Assembly (NCBI RefSeq): GCF_000002515.2
Contig: NC_006037.1
Coordinates: forward strand, 806,001-870,000
Length of the DNA: 64,000 nucleotides
Reading direction: 5' to 3'
Source: Kluyveromyces lactis
Lineage: Eukaryota > Ascomycota > Saccharomycetes > Saccharomycetales > Saccharomycetaceae
Shown here: piece by piece, positions 8,698 through 18,279 of the stretch
Position numbering within the stretch: position 1 is the stretch's first letter
How the letters are laid out: each line of letters begins with the position of its first letter
Position numbers and translations under genes: made by a program
The notes under the pieces: generated by a model
What the model was told of the DNA's origin: nothing
The model's database searches: none
Seen by the model: the letters and a program-made list of their open reading frames with translations, nothing else

Positions 8698-8959
8698 GGA
8701 ACAATTAATTCATATAGAGAACCTTCTTTCCTTGCTCAGGATGATTTTAATACACAGGTTTTATGTATTTAATTGACCCTCTAAGTTTTGTTTCAATTGG
8801 TGGTAGGAATTGAATTGAATTGAATCGACTAACGTACCTCTATTCTCTCTCTGTGTTGTGTTTTTTACCAGGAAAGAATTAACTGTTACTAATAGTCTTT
8901 TTGCTACATACAAGTTTCTATAACTAGACAAGCACACAAGAAGAAAACAAAAAAGAAAA

Positions 8960-10438
8960 ATGTCTGAACCTGCCGGTGATATTGGTTTGATTGGTTTGGC
9001 CGTTATGGGTCAAAACTTGATCTTGAACGCTGCTGACCACGGTTTCACTGTTGTTGCTTATAACAGAACAGTTTCTAAGGTTGATCATTTCTTAGCAAAC
9101 GAGGCAAAGGGTAAATCTATCATTGGTGCTCATTCTGTGGAAGAATTGTGCCGTAACTTGAAGAGACCAAGAAGAATCATTCTTTTGGTCAAGGCTGGTG
9201 ATGCTGTGGATGCTTTCATTCAACAATTGTTGCCATTTTTGGAAAAGGGAGACATTATCATCGATGGTGGTAACTCTCATTTCCCAGATTCTAACAGACG
9301 TTACGATGAATTGAAGGAAAAGGGAATCTACTTTGTTGGTTCTGGTGTTTCTGGTGGTGAAGAAGGTGCTCGTTACGGTCCTTCTTTGATGCCAGGTGGT
9401 GCCGAAGAAGCTTGGCCTCACATTAAGGACATCTTCCAATCTATTTCTGCCAAGTCTGACGGCGAACCATGTTGTGACTGGGTTGGTCCAGCTGGGTCTG
9501 GTCATTACGTGAAGATGGTCCACAACGGTATCGAATACGGTGACATGCAATTGATCACTGAAGCTTACGATATCATGAAGAGAATTGGTGGATTCACCGA
9601 TAAGGAAATCGGTGAAGTTTTCTCCCAATGGAACAAGGGTGTCTTGGATTCCTTCTTGGTTGAAATTACAAGAGACATTTTGCTGTACGACGATGTCGAT
9701 GGTACTCCTCTAGTGGAAAAGATCTTGGATTCAGCTGGTCAAAAGGGTACTGGTAAATGGACTGCCATTAACGCTTTGGATCTAGGTATGCCAGTTACTT
9801 TGATTGGTGAAGCCGTGTTCGCTCGTTGTTTGTCCTCTTTGAAGGACGAAAGAGTTAGAGCCTCCAAGTTGCTTCCAGGCCCTCAAATTCCAAAGGATGC
9901 CGTTAAGGAAAGACAACAATTCGTTGACGACTTGGAACAAGCTCTTTACGCTTCCAAGATCATCTCTTACGCTCAAGGTTTCATGTTGATCCGTGAAGCT
10001 GGTAAGACTTACGGCTGGAAGTTGAACAACCCTGCCATCGCTTTGATGTGGAGAGGTGGTTGTATCATCAGATCCGTTTTCTTGGGTGAAATTACAAAGG
10101 CTTATAGAGAAAACCCAGAATTGGAAAACTTATTATTCAACAAATTCTTCGCTGATGCCGTCGAAAAGGCTCAAAGCGGTTGGAGAAAGACTATTGGTTT
10201 GGCTGTTTCTTACGGTATCCCAACCCCAGCTTTCTCCACTGCTCTATCGTTCTACGATGGTTACAGATCTGAAAGATTGCCAGCTAACTTGCTACAAGCT
10301 CAACGTGATTACTTCGGTGCTCACACTTTCAGAGTCTTGCCAGAAGCTGCTTCCGAAAACTTGCCAGCTGACCAAAACATCCACATTAACTGGACCGGTA
10401 AAGGTGGTAACGTTTCAGCTTCCAGTTACCAAGCTTAA
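8960..10438 (+). CDS. GND1: 6-phosphogluconate dehydrogenase (decarboxylating)
   Basis: A 492-residue enzyme that oxidises 6-phosphogluconate to ribulose 5-phosphate plus CO2 and makes NADPH: the third step of the oxidative pentose-phosphate pathway, in the cytosol. It is nearly colinear with S. cerevisiae Gnd1 (489 residues). Seen: the NADP-binding motif GLAVMGQNL at the N-terminus, the substrate signature [19 protein letters not shown], the catalytic [13 protein letters not shown] block, and the C-terminal all-helical domain with its Gly-rich tail. Codon use is strongly biased towards highly expressed codons (GGT, TTG, AAG), unlike its neighbours. It stands for both GND1 (YHR183W) and GND2 (YGR256W), since MTM1 and RAD2 of the YGR track follow it. 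The upstream region is unusually long. Confidence 0.98.
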   Translation: MSEPAGDIGLIGLAVMGQNLILNAADHGFTVVAYNRTVSKVDHFLANEAKGKSIIGAHSVEELCRNLKRPRRIILLVKAGDAVDAFIQQLLPFLEKGDIIIDGGNSHFPDSNRRYDELKEKGIYFVGSGVSGGEEGARYGPSLMPGGAEEAWPHIKDIFQSISAKSDGEPCCDWVGPAGSGHYVKMVHNGIEYGDMQLITEAYDIMKRIGGFTDKEIGEVFSQWNKGVLDSFLVEITRDILLYDDVDGTPLVEKILDSAGQKGTGKWTAINALDLGMPVTLIGEAVFARCLSSLKDERVRASKLLPGPQIPKDAVKERQQFVDDLEQALYASKIISYAQGFMLIREAGKTYGWKLNNPAIALMWRGGCIIRSVFLGEITKAYRENPELENLLFNKFFADAVEKAQSGWRKTIGLAVSYGIPTPAFSTALSFYDGYRSERLPANLLQAQRDYFGAHTFRVLPEAASENLPADQNIHINWTGKGGNVSASSYQA

Positions 10439-10910
10439 ACATAATATCATTATCAAACATCCATCACCTCTTATCCCGAAGACTATTTTATCTCTTTATT
10501 TGGTTTTTGTAACTTCCGCTAAACTACATACACAGATTAAATAAAATAACTATGGAACCATACGTGTCACGCTATTCAAGTTGCCCTGTTTCTAACTCCG
10601 AGCAACTTGGAAGAGCCTGCTGACTGTAGTATCGAATGGACGTTTTGTTCTTTTTGTGCAGGTGTTGTTATTTGCTGTCGCGCGTCAACGCCTGGAAACT
10701 GTGCGCTTGAAATAAACTCACATTTACCATTAATACACTCAAAGCGACATGTCACAAAAGTGATTGAGAAGCACATACTTATCCCTCCTTCCGAATTTCA
10801 TCAAAATAGAAGTAATTGGAGCTTACTTTACTACACATACCTCGTTAAGATCTAACAATTTAGAGACAGTGACAGATTCATTGCATACCGGAAAAAAGAG
10901 TTAAACTAAC
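10439..10910. other. Intergenic: GND1 3' flank and SSP1 promoter
   Basis: No gene in 472 bp. It contains an inverted repeat (CAAGTTGC 10577-10584 with GCAACTTG 10602-10609) on the GND1 side and an Ndt80-type element (10751-10759) on the SSP1 side. Confidence 0.65.
10751..10759 (+). promoter_or_regulatory. Mid-sporulation element (Ndt80-type) of SSP1
   Basis: GTCACAAAA fits the MSE consensus gNCRCAAAW, 152-160 bp upstream of the SSP1 ATG. SSP1 is an Ndt80-driven middle meiotic gene in S. cerevisiae, so motif and gene function agree. Confidence 0.6.
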
Positions 10911-12611
10911 ATGGAAGAGCCAGATGAAGTAGATGAGTATAGTTACTCTGAGTTGGACCGTCCACAGTACCCTACACCAAAGGTTATAGATTCGAAAAAG
11001 ATCTATGAACGGCTAAAGAGTAAAGTACAGTTTTGGAAACATCAGGATGTAGACGGATCCTCTTTCAATACGATGGATAAGAGACAACAGGAGCTCTGGA
11101 AATTGATAAGAGATAGTCCCTTGAAATTCAATCAAAATAACGGTGCTCCCGAATCAAAAGAGGCCCATGCTAGTCCCTTACAACCAATTGGGGAAAGTGC
11201 CAATACTTTCCTTACCGATAACGATAAAGATGTTAACGTTGGCGATCAGTTCATAAAAGTATCTCCAATGAAGATTACAGCTCTAGACCAATCGCCATTA
11301 TTTGAGGTGCACTCTACCACGAAGGAACTGACAGGACCATCGCCACCTGTTCTAGTGGAAAGGTTAACGGATAAGTTGCATTTTAAGAAGGTCGGGTTGA
11401 AAAGGATTCAGGATCGACTTGGAAAGATTGCTGATTCCAAGGAAAATGTTGCCAGGAATTATAATAAGTTGGCATCAGAAATCACAGCATGGTGCTCTTT
11501 GTGCCTAGAGAGAGATTCAGAGTTAGATTTGTTAACTGATTTACAACAGGTGTTGGCAGCGGATAAGAAGTCAGAACAGACAATGACCAGGCTCTTCATG
11601 ATGATAAATGCTAAGTTAGAATACGTCGCTAAACGTGAAGAGAACATGTTACAGGAACGTAAGGATATGAACGCTTTGACAAAGAAATACGATGCGTTGA
11701 GGGTTAGGAAGGGAGATCAAAGTATGGAAACTCAATACCTGAAAGAAAACTTGCAAAGGAAAAGAACTTCTCTTCAGCAGCTGACAGAGCAGTACTATGA
11801 ATCGCTAAGTAAAATATTGCGCGAAGAGTTCACAAGAGCGTGTTTTACCATATATGAGATGGGATCTGAATTGAAAGATGTTACCAGAGATTTCTCTCTA
11901 CAAAGTATTGAGCTTTTGAAGAATGGCAATGACAGTGACTATATCGATGGTTTCTTAGAAGATGTAAGAAAGCTAAGAGCTGATAAGCAATGGAACAAGC
12001 TATCAATGCAAGAGAAAAATAACCCTAATAAATTGGCAGAATTGGTGGGTAACCTTTACAATGGCCAGGACTCATTATTGAGAATAGCTTCAAATAAAGT
12101 CCCAATAAAATTCTCACCGTTGCCCTTGCATGAAAATGCTTCGACCAGTACTTTAGATCCACAGCATTTCAAAGCAAGTGAGGGACTTGATCTATCAATG
12201 TCTCAATATGGCACTGACAAATACAATGACATTACCACAAATAAATTCATGTTAAAGAAGCCTTTGTTTACAGATGTTAGGCCCGTTTCACAGCAGCCCT
12301 TGCAAACGTTGCAGAATTTGAGAGCGCCAGTTTCAAGCCATGGGGCTACTGGTAGTGCAGGTGGAGGTGCCACCCGGCAGCGAAATTTAGCTAGCAATAT
12401 TGCCAACAATTACCCATACCAACGAGGACCATCACTTGTTAGATCTAAAGCAGAACCCAACGGTTTGAGAAATGAAATAATATCTGAAAATGTGTCCGCG
12501 GAATCCATAGCTGATGCTGATGATAAAGAAGTGGTTATCAAGTTTGGTCATGATTTAACTAATTCATTTATAGAGGCGGACCAACTCTTAGCCACCAATG
12601 CTTGGGATTGA
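10911..12611 (+). CDS. SSP1: Sporulation leading-edge protein Ssp1
   Basis: A 566-residue protein (S. cerevisiae Ssp1: 571) at the YHR184W position directly after GND1. In S. cerevisiae Ssp1 is meiosis-specific and forms, with Ady3 and Don1, the ring at the mouth of the growing prospore membrane. Seen: an N-terminal acidic stretch, a PTPKVIDSKKIYERLKSKVQ segment, a predominantly helical, coiled-coil-like middle (about residues 155-370, rich in Lys/Glu/Leu) and a low-complexity C-terminus with a Gly-rich patch (TGSAGGGA). No enzyme motif. The family evolves fast, so the call rests on length, architecture, synteny and the upstream MSE. Confidence 0.82.
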   Translation: MEEPDEVDEYSYSELDRPQYPTPKVIDSKKIYERLKSKVQFWKHQDVDGSSFNTMDKRQQELWKLIRDSPLKFNQNNGAPESKEAHASPLQPIGESANTFLTDNDKDVNVGDQFIKVSPMKITALDQSPLFEVHSTTKELTGPSPPVLVERLTDKLHFKKVGLKRIQDRLGKIADSKENVARNYNKLASEITAWCSLCLERDSELDLLTDLQQVLAADKKSEQTMTRLFMMINAKLEYVAKREENMLQERKDMNALTKKYDALRVRKGDQSMETQYLKENLQRKRTSLQQLTEQYYESLSKILREEFTRACFTIYEMGSELKDVTRDFSLQSIELLKNGNDSDYIDGFLEDVRKLRADKQWNKLSMQEKNNPNKLAELVGNLYNGQDSLLRIASNKVPIKFSPLPLHENASTSTLDPQHFKASEGLDLSMSQYGTDKYNDITTNKFMLKKPLFTDVRPVSQQPLQTLQNLRAPVSSHGATGSAGGGATRQRNLASNIANNYPYQRGPSLVRSKAEPNGLRNEIISENVSAESIADADDKEVVIKFGHDLTNSFIEADQLLATNAWD

Positions 12612-12751
12612 TTTCTTATACAAGTGTAAGGTATCTATCCAGAATGTAAGTTTAATGGTAAATATACAAAGTACAGTTTAGAATGTCCTGGCCATTCAAT
12701 GACTGATTTCATTAACGATGATGAGAGCAAACGGGATAAAAATGTTAGAGA

Positions 12752-13852
12752 CTAAACAGCGAAGAGCCTCTTCGAGAGTTCGTACGTGGAAATCATTATT
12801 GCACAACTAGGTGCAATCTTCATAACTCTAGGTATCAGGCCTGTATATAATGCACCATAACCTTCCGTTTGCTTGATATTGTACAAAAATTTGAACATGC
12901 CTCTGGCAGATACTCTTTTCTTTGGTGATACAAGCGTGTTCCGTTGCTTATTCTCTATATCCATGGTGATCTGCATTCGCGTTTTTCCTACGTCAAAAGG
13001 ATGGGTCAATAAAGCCGCACTTGAGCCACTGACACTTCCACCGATAAAACTGTTGATGAAGAAATCCCAGTTGGGGCTCAAGTTCCACCGCAGACACTGT
13101 TCACTGAAGTCTATCCAAAAATTCTTCTTGTAAAACTCGTAAGATCCCCAGTATATGGCACTGAAGGGGACATCTCTCCATAGTGTAATTTCAAGACCTT
13201 TGAACAAAACTTTATAGCCTCCTGATCGAATTTCGTTTCTTGTCTCTTTCAATAGGTCTTTAAACATCATTTGAGTCGTAGTATCTTTCCTAGATCTCGG
13301 TATACTCTGTAATCTTGTCTTTATGAGCTCTAACGGAGCCACCGTGGTAGCAGCAACCATTCTAGCAGTGGCACCGCAGAATAAGGGGTTTAAACTAGGG
13401 TATGAATCTCTCATCGGAGAATGATCTCTGAACATTTCATAACCAGAGAAATATACCACATTCGCCGGAATAGCCATCAGAAGCGTTATACTTAGACCTC
13501 TCCAAAGCGTCGCTAGTCCCTCCACCTCAGAGATCTTGGTGAAAGCTTCCCATGTACTGTTAAATCGTAATGCACTGTTCTTACACTGAATATCTTGGAA
13601 ACACACATCTTGCCAGAAGATCTTCGGCGAATTCTTGTTAGCCACCACATGATCATATATTACCTCAGTACCTACGGATCCCTTCAACTCTGATGCAGCA
13701 CCGCATGAACAATCGGGCAACATCACCTGCTGCTGCAACCGAATCCGAACTACGTCCATAGGAGTTAAAAAAAAGGACGTCAAGAAAGAGCCCGCACATG
13801 CACTGAGCATCCGCTCCTTCATGATAGCTGTCGAGCTCCGATCGCCAGACAT
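12752..13852 (-). CDS. MTM1: Mitochondrial carrier Mtm1
   Basis: A 366-residue mitochondrial solute carrier with the three-repeat architecture. Signature motifs PMDVVRIR, PLELIKTR and PFDVGKTR (PxDxxKR type) start each odd-numbered helix. It has the extended loop after the first motif typical of Mtm1/SLC25A39-like carriers, including a Cys-x-Cys pair (PDCSCGA). In S. cerevisiae (YGR257C) Mtm1 lies in the inner membrane and is needed for Sod2 metallation and iron homeostasis; pyridoxal 5'-phosphate transport has been proposed, and human SLC25A39 is linked to glutathione import. It is convergent with SSP1 (140-bp spacer). Position after the GND gene matches the YGR track. Confidence 0.93.
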   Translation of the reverse strand: MSGDRSSTAIMKERMLSACAGSFLTSFFLTPMDVVRIRLQQQVMLPDCSCGAASELKGSVGTEVIYDHVVANKNSPKIFWQDVCFQDIQCKNSALRFNSTWEAFTKISEVEGLATLWRGLSITLLMAIPANVVYFSGYEMFRDHSPMRDSYPSLNPLFCGATARMVAATTVAPLELIKTRLQSIPRSRKDTTTQMMFKDLLKETRNEIRSGGYKVLFKGLEITLWRDVPFSAIYWGSYEFYKKNFWIDFSEQCLRWNLSPNWDFFINSFIGGSVSGSSAALLTHPFDVGKTRMQITMDIENKQRNTLVSPKKRVSARGMFKFLYNIKQTEGYGALYTGLIPRVMKIAPSCAIMISTYELSKRLFAV

Positions 13853-14160
13853 TACTCTTCACTTTTCTCTCTTAAATTAACGCTTTAGAAACCCCTTTAA
13901 CTAGTCGGGATGACTGAAGATTTATCAGCAACGGTGTGTATCTTTAAATCATTTTGAATTATTTTAATTCTTTCTAGTTTAAAGGACTTTTCATTTCTTT
14001 TACATTATCAACACTTTTTCAATATATTAGAACAATAAGAATGTGACACCGGTAGTGACAGCGTGAAGTCCAGCAATATTAATATTGAATTTCCTGCTCT
14101 GATGGTCCTCGGTTCTTATGGGAATTTTTTTTCTCTTACCTTATACAGATAAACACATAT
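13853..14160. other. Intergenic: MTM1 promoter and ADY1 3' flank
   Basis: No gene in 308 bp. AT-rich, with a 14-bp palindrome CAATATTAATATTG at 14074-14087 and a GAATTA/TAATTC hairpin near 13955. Nothing else stands out. Confidence 0.6.
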
Positions 14161-14970
14161 CTAGTGGTATAGTTTATTAATTAGTGCTGTAATTCTTTTT
14201 TGTTGAAGAAATATTATTTCGACGGAGTTTGTAAGGGCAATGCCATCGTCAAGGTCGTTGTCAAATTCGTCTTCTTCCCAGAATTCAGAATCATCCGAAA
14301 TACTGAAACAGTTTGTATGAGTCATCTGTTCCGACTCTTCGAAATATATTGGTAAGTTTTCCATCCACCTCTCGACCTTTTCACCGTGTGGCATATTCTT
14401 TGCCTGCCTTGGATTGAAATAAGATGGGAATCCCGTCACTATTGGCACCGAAGAATGTGGTGAGCAATTATTGAACCCACTTGAGTTGAATACAAGCATC
14501 GAAGTGTTAATGTTATCTGCTCTTGGTGGTAATTGTGGAGCGTTTTGTTGTTCCGGAGGCTGGTGACGGACAGGAGATGACGAATAATAATTGTGCTGTT
14601 GCAGTTGCATTTGATATTGTTTCTGACTTTGTAACTGCAATTCTTCATATTCAGGTGGTAATGAATGGAAACTGACGTCTGGGTTCCTGTTACCACTGTT
14701 ATTTGATTGATAGAAATGTTGATTGTATGGAGATTGGCTTGGAAGTTGAATCATTTGTGGACCAGTGTCACAAGAAGTATCCATCGAATCTAAGAAATTC
14801 AAATCTTGTACGTTGGTCTTGTATCTAATACGTCCTTTGTTCCTTACATCTGCTCGTTCAAGGGTCATTCTGGTTCTAGTACGTTTTGTTGGTGACTTGG
14901 TTGGTATATGTTTATTGAGAATCGTACTATTCACCCCCAATGGTTTTTGTGTACCCATAGCTTCCATCAT
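14161..14970 (-). CDS. ADY1: Prospore formation protein, probable Ady1/Pfs1
   Basis: A 269-residue low-complexity protein in the slot of S. cerevisiae YHR185C (ADY1/PFS1, 237 residues), between the SSP1 and KOG1 positions. The S. cerevisiae protein is meiosis-specific and is needed to form prospore membranes at all spindle poles. Seen: a basic N-terminus (SPTKRTRTRMTLERADVRNK), a Gln/Asn/Pro-rich middle, a conserved-looking patch MPHGEKVERWMENLPIYFEE and an acidic segment (SEFWEEDEFDNDLDDG). No domain is recognised. Two consecutive Met codons open the frame. An Ndt80-type element sits 114-122 bp upstream. Identification depends on synteny and the promoter motif, so the symbol is probable rather than certain. 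Confidence 0.68.
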   Translation of the reverse strand: MMEAMGTQKPLGVNSTILNKHIPTKSPTKRTRTRMTLERADVRNKGRIRYKTNVQDLNFLDSMDTSCDTGPQMIQLPSQSPYNQHFYQSNNSGNRNPDVSFHSLPPEYEELQLQSQKQYQMQLQQHNYYSSSPVRHQPPEQQNAPQLPPRADNINTSMLVFNSSGFNNCSPHSSVPIVTGFPSYFNPRQAKNMPHGEKVERWMENLPIYFEESEQMTHTNCFSISDDSEFWEEDEFDNDLDDGIALTNSVEIIFLQQKRITALINKLYH

Positions 14971-15083
14971 ATATTATTGAAACCAGTCTCGATGAGCAGT
15001 GCAGGATGCGTTAACGATTGTATCTACAGTATATAGCTGGATATATTTCTTTGTATGGGGAGTGGCATGCATGTTGTTTTACT

Positions 15084-15092
15084 GTCACAAAT
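15084..15092 (+). promoter_or_regulatory. Mid-sporulation element (Ndt80-type) upstream of ADY1
   Basis: GTCACAAAT fits gNCRCAAAW and lies 114-122 bp upstream of the ADY1 start, on the opposite strand to the gene; MSEs work in either orientation. Confidence 0.5.
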
Positions 15093-15146
15093 TCTATAAA
15101 GTAAATGTTTCTAACGACAGCAATAGAAAGTAAACCAAGATTGAAC

Positions 15147-15163
15147 GTGCGTCACTGACGCAC
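15147..15163. repeat. 17-bp palindrome in ADY1 promoter / RAD2 3' flank
   Basis: GTGCGTCA, one central C, TGACGCAC. Flanking AGATT (left) and AATCT (right) extend the symmetry with a bulge. It could be a bZIP-type site or part of the RAD2 transcript end. Confidence 0.7.
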
Positions 15164-15243
15164 AATCTCTGGAGATCATCAGTTATCCATTGAATTTTTG
15201 TATATATAATCTTATACTACATAATGTATAGAGAACAAGGTCC

Positions 15244-18200
15244 TCATTCGGTTCTTCTCTTCTTTAATTTAGAAGTTGCTGTTTCGATTCTTTTTCCTAA
15301 TTTGTACTGCTTATCCTGTTGCAAGTACTGCACTGGGAAAAATTCATTGATCCGTTTTTGCACCCCTGTTGCTTTACGTTTGTTCAAGTCTCGAATCAAA
15401 GGAATTAGTACTTCATCTGATTTTGCCTTATCCCATCCGATTGTTTGTTGCAAGAATGACCGTAACTTATCCAAATCTGGAGACCCCCACACAAATTTAG
15501 TCTTATCCGCGTCGACTGTGGGGTGGATATAGGCATCATATACAGCTTCACTGGGGAAGTTGTCATCCAAGATGATTTCATTACTAACCAACCTTTTTCT
15601 CAATTGCTTTTGGAAAGCAGTTTCCCCTTCTAGCTTTTGCTTATCAAATTGACCTTCGTTGTACCACTTGGCAAACTCTTTAAGAGATCCGAATTCGGCT
15701 AAAATCTCTACTCCCATTACAGGTCCTATACCTCTAAGGCCAGGGGTATAATCACTTCCTAGTAGTTGTGCTAATTGTATCAATTTATCCCTATCAAGAC
15801 CAAGTTTTTGATCAAACAAATCTAAACTATAATATTCGACATAGTTCTTCTCTTGAAACATATTCTTGTAAACATGAGTACCCCCAAACAAGAAAACATC
15901 ACTATCATCCGTAATAACACCATCTACTAGTTTCAACTGTAATAAAGTTGCACATTGAGCTTCTGCTTCCATTGGTGCCGTGATGTACGGTATACCAAAC
16001 CGTGATAAAAGACTCTGAATTTCATGAATCATCTCTATGGTGACTTCATCCGCATCCCTCTTATCCTTCTTCTGCTGCTCAAAGAGTTCATCTTCTAAAA
16101 ATGCAGTGTTCACCAAGTTTGGATTCAAAGTAGATTTGAAGTGGTTGTAGTCTTCTTGTTCCCTCGTTAGTTGCTCAGCTAGGCGTTCTTCTTCATCTTC
16201 ATAAAAGTCGTAGTCTAAAATAGGAAGTTGTTCACGAGTAGCTGCAGATTCGGATTCAACCAAGTTATCTGAGTCTGAATCGTTACCTTCAGAAATCCTA
16301 CTGGAGGTACTGTCTTTTGTGGTTGAAAAACCTTTCCCAGAAGGAGATTTCTGTTCGTTCAAATCTCGTTTAGAGACTTCAATTACGGCATCATCTTCAA
16401 CTTCATCTTCATTATCATCCCGCTCTAATTGATCTAAGTCTATCAGTTCTGGATGGTGATAGCCAATTCTATTTTTAACCAGCTCCTGTGCAGCTTCACC
16501 AGTCAAGATCCCGTACTGATCTTCAGGTCTTACATCACTCTTCTCCCTATCTGCGACGAAAGAGCTGCTCGAATATGGGTTTCTATTGGCGGTGGAGGAG
16601 AACCACGCTGGAACTTCCTGAGCCTGTTTCTCTTGAGTATCAGTTGATGTCGGAGCAGTTTCCCCTGGCTCTGATTTTTCGTTGTCTTCAAACGCCTTAC
16701 CTCTCATACTCAATGAAAAAGAGAATTCCGGTATCTTACTGACAATTGAATCAAGATTTTGCTGGGACACCTTATGGTCAATTATTGGAATGGCACTAGG
16801 TTTTTCCACTATCGAAGAAACAGTGTTATCATTCGATGGTCTATGCGCAGCTGAATTAGAAGGCCCGCCTTCAGAATTACTAATAACGGTTGGTTTGAAG
16901 TTGACGTCTTCGAACTCTCCATCTGACTCTGATTCCGTGCTTTCGATGTTTACCTCCACCTGTGGTATGATATTTTTTTGAACCGGTAACTCTTTTTGTC
17001 TTCTTTGATATTCTGACATCGCTTTTGTCTCTTTCAACAACATCGCATAGTCATCTTCGTTACTATCGTTATCGTCTTCCTTTTCGACATTATTAACGGC
17101 AGGATGGTCATTTGTTCCGTCGTCCTCATCTTCGTCGAGTAAATGTGACGTACTAGGTGCAAGGTCAGGTCTCTTATCAAAAAACGATTGACTTCCACCT
17201 TGTGTCTTAGTTGTTGATAAGCGAGGCAACAAAGAAGCGTTCATCGAATAATCCAGTTGTTTTTTCTTGGGTTTTGGTTTGGTATCAACTTCTTCCCAAT
17301 CTAGCTGGCTCGCATCCTCTTCTTCGTCTTCATCTAACTTTATTGCCTTAGTGGATTCTGACCCATCGTTACCCGTAAGACTTAGAGCCCATCCGTTATC
17401 TGTACGTATCAAGGCATATTTCCGATCCCTTTGTCCAGATACTCTGTTGACGACTTCGTCGTCTAATTTTGAAGCACCGCCATCGTGCATTCCAGTTACA
17501 TTCATTAATTTCTGTGTAAAGAAGTTCCTTCTTTTAACCATTTCAATCTGGAACTTTGAAAACTCCATACTATCTGAGAAGACATGTTCTAACTGTTCCT
17601 TTGTATAACCCAATCTCAATCTGGATTTCAACCTTAAGGCTGAAAGAATCAAATACTGAGTTGATTTCGGTAATTCATCGAATTCTTTTGAAGCTGGATT
17701 GATGGAATCCAAATCTATACCATCTAAGTCATCGATTTGTTCCATAACGGTCTTATAATCGTCAGTGTCAGTAATTCTTAGATCATCTTTTTCATATGAG
17801 AACCCTTTAATCTCCGGTAAATGGTACTCATCGTGAGGATAAAAAAACGATCCAGTCTCTGAGCCTGTCTGGCCATTTTCATCCGGTGACTGCTTCTTCT
17901 TTTTTGGTGAAGACTCTTTATCTGTCTGTGACTGGTGGATTTGCCTTGCAAGTAACCGTCTAGCAGTAGCATTGGCAGTATCTCTTTTCCCCTGTCTTCT
18001 CTCTTTCCTCTCACGGATTGTATTTAGCTTCAACACAGGAACACCGCCATCAAAGACGAACACAGGTTTAATCCCGTAGTATAACAACTTACATATTCTT
18101 CTGAAAAAACCTATGATATGGGCGTTTCTCAAGGCATCACCTTCCTTATTTCTCATCGCTTTAAGAAACTGATAAATCCAAATGGAGGCATCGACTGCCA

Positions 18201-18279
18201 TTCTCCTCTCATTGAGGGACTCTAACCGAACCGGTTTAGCCACAGGCGACACTATATCCCATAATGAATGAACACCCAT
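15244..18279 (-). CDS. RAD2: Nucleotide-excision-repair endonuclease Rad2 (XPG)
   Basis: A 1011-residue structure-specific nuclease (S. cerevisiae Rad2: 1031) that makes the 3' incision in nucleotide excision repair. The N (XPG-N) domain is residues 1-100 with catalytic acidic residues Asp30 and Asp77. A long acidic spacer (about 110-740) is the region known to contact TFIIH and RPA. The I (XPG-I) domain begins near 745, with the MEAEAQC motif at 770-776 (Glu771, Glu773) and the ITDDSDVFLFG motif. A helix-hairpin-helix follows (LLGSDYTPGLRGIGP). The C-terminal QKRINEFF matches a PCNA-interacting box. Position matches YGR258C. Confidence 0.97.
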   Translation of the reverse strand: MGVHSLWDIVSPVAKPVRLESLNERRMAVDASIWIYQFLKAMRNKEGDALRNAHIIGFFRRICKLLYYGIKPVFVFDGGVPVLKLNTIRERKERRQGKRDTANATARRLLARQIHQSQTDKESSPKKKKQSPDENGQTGSETGSFFYPHDEYHLPEIKGFSYEKDDLRITDTDDYKTVMEQIDDLDGIDLDSINPASKEFDELPKSTQYLILSALRLKSRLRLGYTKEQLEHVFSDSMEFSKFQIEMVKRRNFFTQKLMNVTGMHDGGASKLDDEVVNRVSGQRDRKYALIRTDNGWALSLTGNDGSESTKAIKLDEDEEEDASQLDWEEVDTKPKPKKKQLDYSMNASLLPRLSTTKTQGGSQSFFDKRPDLAPSTSHLLDEDEDDGTNDHPAVNNVEKEDDNDSNEDDYAMLLKETKAMSEYQRRQKELPVQKNIIPQVEVNIESTESESDGEFEDVNFKPTVISNSEGGPSNSAAHRPSNDNTVSSIVEKPSAIPIIDHKVSQQNLDSIVSKIPEFSFSLSMRGKAFEDNEKSEPGETAPTSTDTQEKQAQEVPAWFSSTANRNPYSSSSFVADREKSDVRPEDQYGILTGEAAQELVKNRIGYHHPELIDLDQLERDDNEDEVEDDAVIEVSKRDLNEQKSPSGKGFSTTKDSTSSRISEGNDSDSDNLVESESAATREQLPILDYDFYEDEEERLAEQLTREQEDYNHFKSTLNPNLVNTAFLEDELFEQQKKDKRDADEVTIEMIHEIQSLLSRFGIPYITAPMEAEAQCATLLQLKLVDGVITDDSDVFLFGGTHVYKNMFQEKNYVEYYSLDLFDQKLGLDRDKLIQLAQLLGSDYTPGLRGIGPVMGVEILAEFGSLKEFAKWYNEGQFDKQKLEGETAFQKQLRKRLVSNEIILDDNFPSEAVYDAYIHPTVDADKTKFVWGSPDLDKLRSFLQQTIGWDKAKSDEVLIPLIRDLNKRKATGVQKRINEFFPVQYLQQDKQYKLGKRIETATSKLKKRRTE

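Larger units (their letters stand above)
7810..8959. other. Long GND1 upstream region rich in inverted repeats
   Basis: This 1150-bp intergenic region has no credible gene. The small open frames have no recognisable content and are interrupted by hairpins. It holds seven separate perfect inverted repeats or palindromes between 7827 and 8620 (listed individually), an imperfect one around 8322-8348, a four-copy CTGCA-type tandem around 8177-8197, and a TATA element (TATATAAA, 8690-8697). It also contains a short upstream ORF (8741-8776) and intron-like signals (GACTAAC 8827-8833, then a pyrimidine tract and CAG ending 8871) in the probable GND1 leader. Confidence 0.75.
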
